A stretch of DNA of 34,493 bases from Multifurca ochricompacta (GCA_022496185.1 WTXG01000338.1:1-34493), one strand, 5' to 3'. Positions 1-11,647 are shown, numbered from the stretch's first letter. Notes: generated from the letters alone by a model not told the origin. Numbers and translations are program-made.

Positions 1-613
1 TTGCGTACCCGCCGCCTCTCCATATGTTTGGACGCTATCCACAACATTGCCAAAGCTAGTGCCCCAAGTGGTATTCCCAATGTACTTCCACCACCGAAAT
101 CGTTATTGGATGACGTGCGAATCAACTTTGCGAATATCGATACTATGAGGAGTCTTTGGCCGAGAGGGACCCCGCCATTCGAATTACTGCTCGGTCCACC
201 TGCGCGTTCTTGCGAGAAACATGCTGCGGAAAAATCCATTGGAACAATCTGAATTGGCTTGGCTACAGGAGGGTGCTTGGAAAGCCGTCAGACGAGATAT
301 CCAAGTCACTCTCAGACCTCACTACTGTGGACAATATGAACATTGACTCATTCGTTTATGGGGTACTTTCATATCCTCTGGACGAACTCGCAATCAAACA
401 AAGGATCACATTGTTGAAAACGCTGGGAATTTTGTTGGGTACAGGAAGCCAGATTTCTCTCCGCAAGGACGTTGGGTGGTTGGTTCCGCTAGAGAGATCT
501 TCAAGGAAAGGCTTTCTGAATTGATTGAACGCGCCAAAAAGGACCCCCATCTGAGTGAGGTAGTTGACGAGCTACACAAGCTTTATGAAGACGCGTTTCC
601 TCCGGCTATTTGA
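1..613 (+). pseudogene. DUF6535-family pseudogene, C-terminal half, cut by the window edge
   Basis: This is the C-terminal half of a DUF6535-family gene; the rest lies before base 1. It follows the last 200 residues of the intact gene at 13046-14999: a CLDAIHNIAKA stretch, then NDVR-like INFAN, then DNMNIDSFVYGVLSYP, ending with the reading EIFKERLSELIER and a TGA stop at 611-613. The reading frame must change at least three times (near 155-175, near 205-230 and near 440-490) to stay on the family sequence, so no single protein can be made. It closely resembles the pseudogene at 19,300-20,040, roughly nine bases in ten by eye. Function of the C-terminal region is unknown. Confidence 0.85.
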
Positions 614-2816
614 TAAGCTGTACATGACGGACGTGGAAGGATCTGAGAGAAAGGTAAGGTTTTATTGTCAACAGTGCCTTATAATCGCTCAACTCCTTCA
701 GCCAACGTCCTTTCTCAATCTCACGCTGTCCACACCTTCCTCTCAATCAACATGCCCCTGTGGCATTCTTAATGTATCTGTATCTCGTTGAGATATATTT
801 TCGAGTGTCATGTGATGGCCTTTTTTTTTTATCGTTTACTGTCTTTTCGTTTCCCTGTCCACTTGGTTAACATCAAAGCCTGCGCACTGCTATGTAATGT
901 CGACGGTGCGCGAGAACCGCTGAAGCTTGGATTCACACCGAGGGTAGAGAGGAATGTGATGCCTGATCGTTTCACGGCCAGAAAAGAGAGGGATTAGCCC
1001 AGACATAAGGTGATGAGCAACGCCCCCAGCTGTCAAAAGATTCTGTGCGCATGTAATCTTAATAGTATAGCGTCACCCTTTATCAATCCCGTGAAAACAG
1101 GGCACCTACCACGGACTGCGGCAACCCTGCCAGCTCTTCTATTTGCTCCTACTCTGGCCAACAATCATTAACTCAACTCACGGGGAATTTGCGCTACGTA
1201 CGCATTATGCAAAGTTGAGGCAGGGTCGTTGAGATGACCCGGGCCGGCGCCCTTTCAACCCAACCCTAAGCATGAGTACACCCCCCTCGCCTTGTGTTTT
1301 CCTTTCCTCTCCACGGGTCCGCCTCTGCGAGATTAATTATGTCCTATTGTCGTCGATACTCCTTTATAATGTGGAACGCGGCAAAGCAACTTCAACGGCC
1401 TCAAGCTATGACCAACCCCTACAATGGTACTGCACCTCGTGATAATTGGCTCCACTATTGTTAGAGTGTATTGTCCTGCGTCTACCCGGCATCACTGGGA
1501 TTCACAATGCTTTAATCTCCGAAACCACTTCTATGCCTTTGCGCAATGGGGATGATTATTAGTCCTGGACTACCTTTCTTGTTTTCACATCCATCTACCT
1601 GGCGGCGTTCCGTCTCATGAGTTCCGAAGTGATTGTAACCTCGGTGATTTTCTCTGGTCAATGCTACTACGCTACCACGATGCTACTAAAGGGCGCGTGT
1701 ATATATACTGTAAAGCAGACAGCCCTCATTTGCAAGTGATCTAGAAGTGACGAGAAGTCGTTGTGGACTGGGCCTTCGCCAATTACTAAAGAAGAGCGGG
1801 TCCTGGTTCCCTCGGTCTGTCTTGGATACTGTCGATGCATACATCCCTGTTATTCTTGAATCAAATTTTCAAGTGCCTCGCCGCCATCTCGCTTGCGAAA
1901 AGATTTCTGATAGACCCAAATCTGGTGTAGGATGCCGATGACATACGTGTGTACAAAGCGGTCAGAGGAGCATGACATACTTCGCTGCTTGTGGTTTCAT
2001 CCCACACGAGAATGGATGCAGGTTGCTTGACCTTGGAAGATGAACACCAGTCCTGTGCCAATAGGCCGACAGCCTCCGTTTATTAGATAAGCATGTCCAA
2101 TATGACTGGGGCGTCTGAGTTCCAGGACTTGCCGATGGCTGATAGTGGCTCCGAGTCGTGCCACTCAGTGCTCTGGAACATGTTCCGAACTACGTCCCCA
2201 TGAAAACCATAGACATTCTGAGCATATCCCGTTTATGGTCCTTTTCAAGTGTCATCAGGAGTGACAGCAAAACCTGTGCGTTGTTCCATGAGAACGATGA
2301 GGCAAAATAAAACCATATTTTATCAACGTTCGTTTCATTTGGCTCATATGTTTGATTCCTGTACTATTACCCTCGATACGGTAGTCTCCTGTAGGCGTTG
2401 CCATGAATGTAGAGAGGTCGATCTCAGGAGAATATGCAGATTGAGAGAACAAAGGTGTGGAGGTAATGACAACGAGACAATATCACATACCCAGAAAAGC
2501 TTACAATTATCATTGCGGGGCGAGCAGATCAAGTTTATATACAAGTAATAGCATGCTACAGTGTTCCAACTAATCCAAGAAGCGAGACCATATCCTGATA
2601 CTATACTTGCAAGCTGGTAATGTGAGTGGAGAACTTGGTAAAACAAGAGGGAGAGAAAAGCCTAGGATGCGAGTAGGTCAGAAGAGCGATTGATCAAAAC
2701 CGATAAAAGATAGATTTAAGGAGAGTAGGAACAGAGAGAAAGACCAAGCTCCCAAGATAATACTTGCAGTAAAACAATTTGGGATGGAAGTGTTCCTAGT
2801 GTCGGCCTTGTCAACA
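614..2816. other. intergenic, no gene seen; contains a diverged direct-repeat segment
   Basis: No convincing coding frame is visible; short open frames here lack family matches and splice signals. Right after the pseudogene stop a GTAAGG donor-like site occurs near 654, at the place where the intact gene also has GTAAGG after its stop (15,003), so a 3' UTR intron may be ancestral. Bases about 1085-1640 match about 11,648-12,170 in the same direction but with much divergence. Bases about 2500-2816 match, inverted, the flank after 10,158. A TATA-like GTATATATAC lies near 1698-1707 with no gene behind it. Confidence 0.5.
1085..1640 (+). repeat. diverged direct repeat, copy 1 (partner about 11,648-12,170)
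   Basis: Blocks shared with the partner in the same orientation and order: AAAACAGGG followed by GCCAGCTC, then ATTAACTCA, then CCTCAA near CTATGACCA (partner CCTCAACGG near ATATGACCA), then a segment containing CATCTACCTGG (partner CATCTATCCACCTGG). The intervening bases differ widely. It probably marks an old segmental duplication of DUF6535 flanking DNA. In the partner it lies about 900 bp before the intact gene. Confidence 0.5.
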
Positions 2817-3901
2817 TTAAAAGTTTAGATGACTTGGCGGGCCACTCCTGATGTTGGTTCCTCGCCCAACGTAAACGTTCACCTTACGCGGAGCATTGAG
2901 GTCAAGAACCATTGGCGTATTCAGTGCTTCTTGCACGACGCTACCCCGAAACCCATCCTTGATACAGCTCACATGGCTCATGAGAGCCTTCTCCGAACGA
3001 ACGAAGAACGCTACCACCAAGAGGAAAATGTGCCAACCACTCCAAAAAATGCTTGACCATGGGGTACTATACGGGCAGCTACGATCAATCCAAGGAAGCA
3101 CAGTCAGGATGAAGTAAGCCGTTCCAAGGAGTCCCACAATAACAGAAAGAAAGATGGCCACAATCCTGAAGATCGTGTAAAAGAAGAAGATAAGGCCGAT
3201 CCCAAAGAAGAATATCGAGAGGTGAAGGAGTGCTGGTGGCAGCCCGACTGCAAGGTGCACTTGATATTTCTTGACGCCGAGGAACAAAAACGAACGGACT
3301 TGCGCCATTTGGCTCGGCTCATATGGAATTAGAGGCAGTGTGATATATCTGCGGGCGTACTGCTTCATTAATGTTGCAGACATGGCAGACGCGATGCTTA
3401 GAGCCAGGCTGAGTAGCCACATTATATTGCAACATATAATTGAGAAGCTGGGAGAATATGACGGGAGGGCAGATGGTAGGACGTAAGTGCCATTTGCGGA
3501 GCCGGAGAGTTGCTGTGAAATTTGTCCAAGAAGAAAGGTATTCTGTTCGCTTGAATCGGAAGACAACTTTTTGTAGCTTTCAATAATAGAGGCTGTGACA
3601 ATTGCAGAGAAGAGACCGGTCTTCGAACTTGTCAGAACGATAGTCGACCGTTGAGCAAGGCAGATGGGACATACAAAGACAAGGACAGCATCAGCATCGT
3701 CTTTCCATGTTTCTGTCATGTTTGTATCGTACTGTTTTGCTTGTTCCATCCATAGAGACCAGTTATTTGCAGATTCTTCATCGACTATAATGGATAAAGT
3801 CAGGAAGTGGGTTGAGGTTGTCGGTTCCCAGGCGCACCATGATTATAGTTTGTTCTAGTGGGTTGTGATGGGTTACTTAATTGAATGTATGACAGAGACA
3901 T
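2817..3901 (-). CDS. truncated DUF6535 membrane protein, left inverted copy (open frame)
   Basis: Three exons on the minus strand: 3901-3838, 3784-3675 and 3620-2817, giving about 325 aa starting MSLSYIQLSN. Introns are 53 and 54 bp, placed and phased exactly as in the intact gene at 13046-14999. After splicing the protein reads VLVF-TGLFSAIVTA, the DUF6535 signature, followed by FLLGQISQQLSG, a membrane segment (IMWLLSLALSIASAMSATLM), KQYARRY, and two more hydrophobic stretches around LLHLSIFFFGIGLIFFF and LSVIVGLLGTAYFI. It ends soon after VLDL and lacks the roughly 300-residue C-terminal region of the full gene; the last 25 residues (NAPRKVNVYV...) are new. A TATA-like TTTTAAAT lies at 3989-3996. 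Function unknown; a multi-span membrane protein is inferred. Expression is uncertain because the family half is missing. Confidence 0.7.
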
Positions 3902-3987
3902 TTTCTTGTGCCTCCACTACACCAGCTACACCAATGTCAAGGAGGAAAGAGATGGAGGTGGGCTGACCTGAGACGTGCACTGCCAGT

Positions 3988-3997
3988 ATTTTAAATG
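3988..3997 (-). promoter_or_regulatory. TATA-like element of the left DUF6535 copy
   Basis: On the minus strand the sequence reads CATTTAAAATA about 90-100 bases before the ATG at 3901. The same spacing and flanking bases are found at the intact gene (GTATTTATAG, 12,958-12,967), at the right copy (CATTTAGAATA) and before the 18.6 kb pseudogene (GTATTTAAAG). The shared position argues for a core promoter element. Confidence 0.5.
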
Positions 3998-5929
3998 CCC
4001 ATGCCCACCTCCTGGCGTTAATGTCGTGAGGGAAGAAATCCTTGATGATGCAAAAATAAGAACATTCGAAGCCTTCGAATCCCTGACGAGAGGCGTCTAA
4101 GGAATTGATGGGTAAGTCTGTGCGCCTACGTAGATCCCCAAACAGCAAATATTACCTCTTCATGAGAGACGTCTAGGCCCATTCGCCTCCTCATGGACTA
4201 TGCCTGTACTGGGGATTGTTCACGACATCATCACCCTGGATCCAATGACCAATAACACTACCTCTATCAACTGCCACCTACCAATTAAGACAGCTGGCCG
4301 TGAACATCTCATCGTCTGTAACGACTTTCTTCATCCCAAATCAAATCTTCGCCACTAAAAGAGGGTGATGAAGCTTTCGGAGAATTCACTGGGGAGTGAC
4401 AAACCTGCATATGTTTTGAGTGGCGTATGAGATCCCGATGAGATGACTCACCGGCGATTTGATTTCCACTCCACTGCGGGTCGTCGGTGAGCGCAATCGT
4501 TGGCGTTGGAGAACAAGAACGGGTAAACAACCGATTCCTTCCTTTTTGTTTACCTGGCAATAACAAGCTAAGCCTCCTGCACTACCGCCATATCCCCATT
4601 ATCATCAAGGGCCTAGTCAATTCTAGATTATGGTCCGTATGGAGCGTCTTGAACTTACAAATAATGTCATATTTTTTGGCACGTCATTAACCTATATCAA
4701 ACCATTTATTTACGATCTACCTACCCCTTCCCGTCCCAATGCCCCGAACTACAACGTTGTTTGTGTGGGCAGCAGCAGCAACTGGAAGCGCAACTGGCAT
4801 GCATGGCTGGCATCCTTGTAGTTTGTGTCAGGGCTGTATTTGCTTGCTAGCGCTGTACCTGGCTATATACTTCGTGCACCCTTCAGGTTCCCCCCTTCCC
4901 CTTTCCTTTCCTCTCCTTTCCTCTCCCTTCCTTTCACGTCCGCCCCCCCTCCCACCTCGTCTGCTCTCGTTTCCTCTAACACAGTCTCCTGCGCAGCCTC
5001 ACTCTCCGTTTGAATGACCCAACTCTTCCTCTGTATTGTCTTACAGCGTTTTCCCCTCTCCTCATACGCACATGCCTCTGTTTACCGTCTTCCCTTTCAC
5101 TGGATAAGGGTCACAAGACTAAGGCATGAGTATGGACTAGTGAAACCCCCCTCTTATACCTCATGGTATTTGGGCCTTACCCCTGATCTCTGCCTATAGT
5201 TTCTATATCGTGGAAACCATCAATTCCAGGAAAAAGGCCATCCTTATCTTGATGGCATGAGCGCTACATGGAGATGACACACTAATAACGGACATGGATG
5301 CAGCATCGAAAACGTTTCACAAATTTCTCACGTCGGCGTCCGTACTTTAGATTGCTTGGAGCTCTCTGGCCATGTTGAGCGCAGCATGCTTGAGAGGCCA
5401 CTCGCTTAAGAGACCGTACCTAGCACTAAGCCACCTTTATTGTCCATTCCCTCGATGTGTTCTTTGCTCTTGCATCCATCTGTGATAATCTGTCGATATT
5501 CCTCCCATCAATATCTGTTTATATCGTAATTTGACGTGCAGCGCGCTCTCGAGCGCTATGACCAAAGCTGGCTTGACTACGTTTGTGCATGCCGTCAATC
5601 TCGGTCACGTCAGCAATCTCCTTGTCAATGCGGCGCTCCACAAGTGTTTGACACAGCCAGTCTCGAGACCTGCGTCTTGAAAACGGAGAATGACACGCCA
5701 CTTAGCGACAACCTCCCCTCCGCCGCATTATCTTTTTGCCCTTGAGACAACTTATGGCATCGTGGACCACATAATATAAGGAATATTCCGTCATCGGTAG
5801 AGAAAATTCGCAGACTCGGAGTGGTTGGATACCCTTGATGGCGCACTCAAGACCTATATAAATTTCTCGGGTATGTTTCTGGACAACATCACCTGAGAAA
5901 TGCACTTGAAAGCGCCAAATGCCATTGGC
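3998..5929. other. intergenic, no gene seen; diverged promoter flank, then a pyrimidine-rich tract
   Basis: Bases 4025-4400, and possibly to about 4830, are the diverged mirror of about 8,000-9,020. Bases 4883-4980 are almost pure pyrimidine. The small open frames in 4309-5199 and 5519-5956 have no family match, splice structure or composition of a gene. I see no RNA gene. Confidence 0.45.
4883..4980 (+). repeat. polypyrimidine tract
   Basis: About 100 bases of C and T with very few purines, made of irregular CCTTTCC and CTCTCC units. Such tracts occur in fungal promoters and can form triplex-like structures. No gene start follows closely on the plus strand, so a promoter role is not supported. 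Confidence 0.6.
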
Positions 5930-6370
5930 CTTTAATCCTCTTACAAAGCCGCGCACCAGGTAGAATCGGACTTAACGAGGATGAACGCAGTTAACACCTC
6001 TTTGTAATGTTTTTACTGGATGATATACAAATCGCGTTGCTTGTGAGACACATGCTACGCGAATGCCCATTCGAGTCCGATTTGGCTTGGTTACAGGACG
6101 TTCTGGGACGGCCATCAACGGTATATGCGACTTACTCAATAGAATCATTGTGGTGGACAACTTCGTTCATTCATGGGGTCCTTCAATATCTGATAGACAA
6201 TCTCCTGACAGGCTACCACATTCATGGAAACACTTGCAATCCTTGTTGTCCCAAGAAACAAGATTTCCCTGTGTAGGGACGTTGGGGACTCTTTCGGGGA
6301 AAGGTGTTTTGTGCTCATTCGACGAGCCGAAGGGGAAGATTATCCGTGCGATGTGGTTGACAACCAAAAT
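5930..6370 (+). pseudogene. DUF6535-family C-terminal fragment with internal deletion
   Basis: Bases 5930-6012 follow the intact gene at about 14,305-14,385 (shared GCGCACCAGG, ATCGGACTT, CACCTCTTTGT). The match then skips about 170 bases and resumes at about 6033, corresponding to about 14,555, with GAGACACATGCT, CTTGGTTACAGGA, TGGACAAC and GGAAACACTTGCAATCC. Translation in pieces gives RHMLRECPFES, DLAWLQDVLG and similar family words, but frames change repeatedly. It ends near the GCGATGTGGTTGACAAC block (family DVVDKL). It lies in the spacer of the large inverted repeat. Not functional. Confidence 0.8.
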
Positions 6371-9140
6371 AGGTGTTTTCCCATTGGCTACCGTACCGCT
6401 CTCTTCCCCCCGCACATTCTGCGACACTCGCAAAGAATTCTCATTTAGATACAGACGATGAGGGTTCTGTGTGATTAAATAGGGAACATGGTCTATGGCA
6501 CTCCGTAGCCAAGGCACAACATGCTACTTTCCCTTTCCTTTTATCTGCATAACTCTCTCATTATGTTTGCTCAGACGTCACCTAGTCTCCGGGATTCGCA
6601 GTAACTGCGAATGGTAGATGTGAGAGTATAAGGTTATCTTCCCGAGAGGAAGACCTAGACAGGTTCTAGAAGGAGTCAGGCAAGGGTTAGGACGCGGTGT
6701 GGTGTGGAATTGGTTTGGCGGGAGATAGTTCTGGGAGATACAAGATGATGTTAGCTAGATACGTACTTTCGGATTGGCAAGTCACACGAAGTTAAGTTCG
6801 GAACGGAATTTTTCGAGAAGCGGGTGAGGTTGTTATATCGCAAGGCAGAGACAAGGCGTTTTTTAACATGGGGAGCGATCGTCGTCAAGTCGTTGCGGGC
6901 ATACACGAGTGCGCCGAGCTGTGGCAATCCGGTGGCATTTCGCGCGGGGCGCACGTGCGGTCCTTACATTATTATGGCTGGCCACACGTATATTCATTTC
7001 TAAAGGGAAGGGGGTTGGCAGCGCGTGGTTCACAGTGGTTTGCAGTCTACGTCGGGTATCGTACAAACGCGCATCGCCTCAATGGATTTCCCGGGCAATT
7101 CTCCAGGTCAAAAAACGCGGGATAGAGTGATGCAATGTGAGACGACGGATAAAAATCTATGTCTTATATCGAGGTAGAAAGGGCCCGAGACAATGATATA
7201 TCTCACTGTGCATGTTCAGTGAGTAGAAAATAAGAGGCAGCGACAAACGACCGGGAGAAATCCTTGGACGCGTTGATGAATTAAGATAATTTCCAGTCAG
7301 GGGGTAAGGGGAGGGCCAGGTAAGGTAGAGTGCGCGCCAGATAGAATCACGGAAACATTGCTGCCATTCATCAGTAAATTGTTAAGATTTGGCACATTGA
7401 CGGGTGGTGATCAAAGGCTCGCGATGGCAATGTGGCAGAAGTAGAGGTACTGTTGGTGCGATGTAGTTCATAAGGCGGCGGTAAGGTAAGAGTTTGGTGT
7501 TCAGAGAGAGTCAAGAAAAACCGGTGATTTTTCTGTCCCAGTCAAATGAAGAACGTTAAAGAGCACATTTCGAGATAGAGCCATATTCGCCTGGGTAAGG
7601 GCCTAGATTTAATACTTGGTGACATATAGCTACCAGACTGGCTAGACACCGTGAATGGTAGCAATAACGGTCGTTGATAGACTGGTAGGTTGTGTACCGC
7701 AACGGCATCTATGCTTTCCCCTATGTTTAGCGCTTTACTTTTCTTGCTCAAGCGGGTGCTTTTATGGACAGCATTATCGGGCGTTTTGCTAATTTGATCA
7801 GGATTGACCCCACACATGATGGGTTCCAACCATCTTTGTTCATAATGCTGAACGGAACGCTACGTGATCTTTCAGTAGAAAAGGCGTCAGTGAAAGGCAA
7901 ATTGGGCAGGATACCTGACAAGATGCAAGAGCAGAATGGCCAACGAAGACAGCGGAAGAACTCGAGAGACGAGGAGCAAGCATGAGGAGAAATGGTACGC
8001 CGCTTCAAAGCACGTATGTACGAAGGTGCCAGCATGCCAGTTGCTTTTCCAGATGTAACTGCCCAAATGATCAGTATTTCAGCTAGGAGCGTTTGCGCCA
8101 CGCGTGTGTTTCATGCAGGGCTATTGATAATATTGCAAGGGAATTGGAAAGGCGAATTGCAAATGGACGATATGATAAAGATGTCAATGATGTGTGTGTA
8201 TGTAATATATGGCTGGTTAGGTCTTTGATAAAGCAGTTGGGTAAAAGCTTTGTCGATTCAGTGATTTGATCTGATGGTGAGAACATTGTTTGTTCATATT
8301 TTCCTCTCGATCAACCCGCGATCATGGCCTCTCACATTTACTTGTCGTCCCGAGATATCATGTTCACTGAAGTTAGGATCATACAACGCAGCTGAAAGGC
8401 TGACTTTCCAATATCAAACTTCAATCAAAATCCCTCAACAAAAAACTCGCATTCAACATCTAGTGCAAGACTACACTTTGGCTTGTTACGGCTGGTGCAA
8501 ATTAGCACAGGTGAAGCAAGTCGCTGGATTAAGATGCACAGTAGCGTGGCAAAAAAGAAAAATAATGGGCCACATCTTCTAGACAAATCTTCCAATCCTT
8601 TTTCTGGATGCAACTTGCCTCCCTACCCAAGACATGCACCTTTGTGATTTTTCAATGCCAGTGACTTCTCTGAAGGTTTCACTATCCCCTTTAATATCTG
8701 GGATGAAGACATAGGATTAGTTCACGGTGAGTTGTCCTATTTGTAATGTAGAGGTTCCACAAGGGCAAGAGGTGCAGTTATTGGGTCCAGGGTAATGACG
8801 TCGTGAATGATGCCAGTAAAGGCATAGCCTATCAGGTGGCGGATTGCCATTGAAAAGGTGGACCTAGACGCCTTTAAATGATGGGTAAGGTTTGGCTGAT
8901 TGGGTATCTGTGTAGGGAAACAAGGGTACCCGCGTCATCCAGTCTTGAGATGTTTCCCCCAAACGTTGCCATTTTACGTGACGGACTCCAAAATCTGGCG
9001 CTCGTCACCTGGTCACGATAATTAACGCCAGGGGTGGGCATGGGCATTTAGAATACTGGCAGTGCACGTCTCAAGTCAGCCCATCTCCATCTCGTTCCTC
9101 CTTGACATTGGTGTTGTTGGTGTAGCGGAGGCACAAGAAA
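6371..9140. other. intergenic, no gene seen; 3' part is the right-arm promoter flank
   Basis: Most of this 2.8 kb has no convincing coding frame. From about 8,000 it resembles the reverse complement of about 4,830-4,000 (shared GCATGCCAGTTGC near 8,033). Bases about 8,350-8,420 also resemble 12,740-12,810, in front of the intact gene (shared ATCATACAACGC versus CTCATACAACGC). So the long 5' flank was duplicated with the genes. A TATA-like CATTTAGAATA at about 9,045-9,055 carries an A-to-G change compared with the left copy. Confidence 0.45.
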
Positions 9141-10520
9141 ATGTCTGTCATACATTCAATTAAGTAACCCATCACAACCCACTAGAACAAACTATAATCA
9201 TGGTGCGCATGGGAACCGACAACCTCAACCCACTTCCTGACTTTATCCATTATAGTCGATGAAGAATCTGCAAATAACTGGTCTCTATGGATGGAACAAG
9301 CAAAACAATACGATACAAACATGACAGAAACATGGAAAGATGATGCTGATGCTGTCCTTGTCTTTGTATGTCCCATCTGCCTTGCTCAACGGTCGACTAT
9401 CGTTCTGACAAGTTCGAAGACCGGTCTCTTCTCTGCAATTGTCACAGCCTCTATTATTGAAAGCTACAAAAAGTTGTCTTCCGATTCAAGCGAACAGAAT
9501 ACCTTTCTTCTTGGACAAATTTCACAGCAACTCTCCGGCTCCGCAAATGGCACTTACGTCCTACCATCCGCCCTCCCATCATATTCTCCCAGCTTCTCAA
9601 TTATATGTTGCAATATAATGTGGCTACTCAGCCTGGCTCTTAGCATCGCGTCTGCCATGTCTGCAACATTAATGAAGCAGTACGCCCGCAGATATATCAC
9701 ACTGCCTCTAATTCCATATGAGCCGAGCCAAATGGCGCAAGTCCGTTCGTTTTTGTTCCTCGGTGTCAAGAAATATCAAGTGCACCTTGCAGTCGGGCTG
9801 CCACCAGCACTCCTTCACCTCTCTATATTCTTCTTTGGGATCGGCCTTATCTTCTTCTTTTACACGATCTTCAGGATTGTGGCCATCTTTCTTTCTGTTG
9901 TTGTGGGACTCCTTGGAACGGCTTACTTCATCCTGACTGTGCTTCCTTGGATTGATCGTAGCTGCCCGTATAGTACCCCATGGTCAAGCATTTTTTGGAG
10001 TGGTTGGCACATTTTCCTCTTGGTGGTAGCGTTCTTCGTTCGTTCGGAGAAGGCTCTCATGAGCCATGTGAGCTGTATCAAGGATGGGTTTCGAGGTTGC
10101 GTCGTGCAAGAAGCATTGAACACGCCAATGGTTCTTGACCTTCAAGGCTCCGCGTAAGGTGAACGTTTACGTTGGGCGAGGAACCAACATCAAAAGGGCC
10201 CGCCAAGTCATCTAAATTTTTAATGTTGACACAGCCAACGCTAGGAACACTTCCATCCCGAACGCTTCACTACAAGCGTTAACCTCTAGAGTGTTGTCCT
10301 CTTTAATTTCCTTGAATCAATGGTTTCGTTTATGATCGCTCGTCTGACCGATTCACGTCCTAGGTTGTTTCACAAAGACACTCCCCACTTGCTCCCCATT
10401 CATAGTACTAGGATATGATATGCTCCCGCTTCTCGAATTAGTAACAATGCAGCATATTATCACATGCATTCAAACCTGACCTCCTTGCGAAATTATAATT
10501 AGAATGCCTTCCGTTCTAAA
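8600..10520 (+). repeat. right arm of large inverted repeat (partner about 2,500-4,400)
   Basis: Plus-strand partner of the left arm. The core 9025-10,245 includes about 120 bp of promoter, the whole truncated gene and about 90 bp of 3' flank, all nearly identical to the left core. Both outer flanks stay collinear but are diverged. About 4.2-5 kb of unrelated sequence separates the arms. Confidence 0.8.
9141..10157 (+). pseudogene. truncated DUF6535 gene, right inverted copy, frame broken in exon 1
   Basis: Same exon plan as the left copy: exon 1 9141-9202, exon 2 9256-9365, exon 3 9420-10157. Exon 1 has lost two bases compared with the left copy (ATGTCTGTC versus ATGTCTCTGTC), so its ATG frame stops after eight codons. 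A further one-base insertion near 10,142 ends the protein at VLDLQGSA rather than continuing as in the left copy. From the internal ATG at 9291 an open stretch of 288 codons remains, reading through the 54-bp second intron without a stop. With the altered TATA-like box this copy is probably a recent pseudogene, although initiation inside exon 2 cannot be excluded. Confidence 0.75.
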
Positions 10521-11647
10521 CATGGACTTGTCTCGATAAGTATCAGCACGTAAACTCTGGTTGTCAGCAGCCTCGCCTTCTCGTCGCATATTTCATTACT
10601 CGGACTCGTTTATCTCAGTCCACATCTTTTCCTTGAATCTACCACTACATTCAAAACAACACCAACAGCCGCATTCCGTGCTGAGGGTACACGAACCAAA
10701 CAAATGGTCCCAATGAGACGAACATTGAAAGGTTTCTATAGTCCCTGAACGCTGCACGAGACATGATGGCTAGGGAAAGGATAATGACAAAGTACTCCGT
10801 AGAATGCGGACGCTGATGTAGGTGAATAGTAAAAGGCTCTCAGTGTAATTGTCCTTGTAGTAGCACTCATAGTCTGGTCGTTAATGCTTCCGAGATGAGT
10901 GATATTTTTGAAATTATCACTGACGATTTTCACAATGGAGAAACTTTCTGCGGGGATCGGCAGAGTCCCAGAGAACGAGGGCAGTAAGAGTGAACTTGTA
11001 CAAACCTCTACCTATGCCTTGCATTGATCAGGGGAAATGGAAAGGAGGGTATACGTGAAGAAGAGATGGTGCACGCTACAGGCAGATGAGGATGAGGAAC
11101 AGCTGCGAAGTGAGACGGTATGTGTAGGTAGAACATGCAAGGGAAGGGAGAGGAGAGGTACGAGAATATGTCACGGGTGTTAGTAGCAGGCTACGAACTA
11201 AGGTTGTCGGTAGCAGGGGGAAGGAGGTACGGTCCCGTGACTATGGGAACTGGTCCCGTTGGCGCCGTTGTAATGGTCTTCCTTTGAAATTATGTCTGGG
11301 ACGCTCTGTCTGTGTACACCTGCAGATGACAGACACCCGCTGTCTGATTGGTCCTGCTTAGTATTTCTGGGATTCTGATATCCGCATAACGGATTCTGGG
11401 CATAATAATGTTGCCTAGCCGTGTCTCATGCTCCTGAAAATGTACGCCCATGACAACGTACCAACAAATTACTGAACAATCAAAACAGGAAAGAGAAAAG
11501 TCCGATTAGAAGCGTAGCTAAATACGTTGAGACCTAATAAAACCCAGGGTTCTGTGACGCTGTGCGCGCGAGTGATCGTTTTCAAGACAATTCGGAATGA
11601 AATCGGACTTCACGCATTGATGGCCTAGTAAACCCTTCCGCTGGCAC

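Larger units (their letters stand above)
2500..4400 (-). repeat. left arm of large inverted repeat (partner about 8,600-10,520)
   Basis: Read on the minus strand, this arm is collinear with about 8,600-10,520 on the plus strand. The core, about 2790-4025, matches about 9025-10,245 with only scattered differences and a few 1-2 base indels. Outside the core the two arms are still recognisable but strongly diverged: upstream, blocks such as GGGATGAAGA and TCCAGGGT recur in order; downstream, blocks such as GATCAATCGCTC versus GATCGCTCG and AGGATATG recur in order. The sharp change in identity on both sides is what suggests conversion of the core. Confidence 0.8.

Noticed and set aside
9291..10157. 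288-codon frame taken as a complete protein
   Set aside because: It starts inside exon 2 and reads through an intron; the true exon 1 is frameshifted, so it is listed as a pseudogene.
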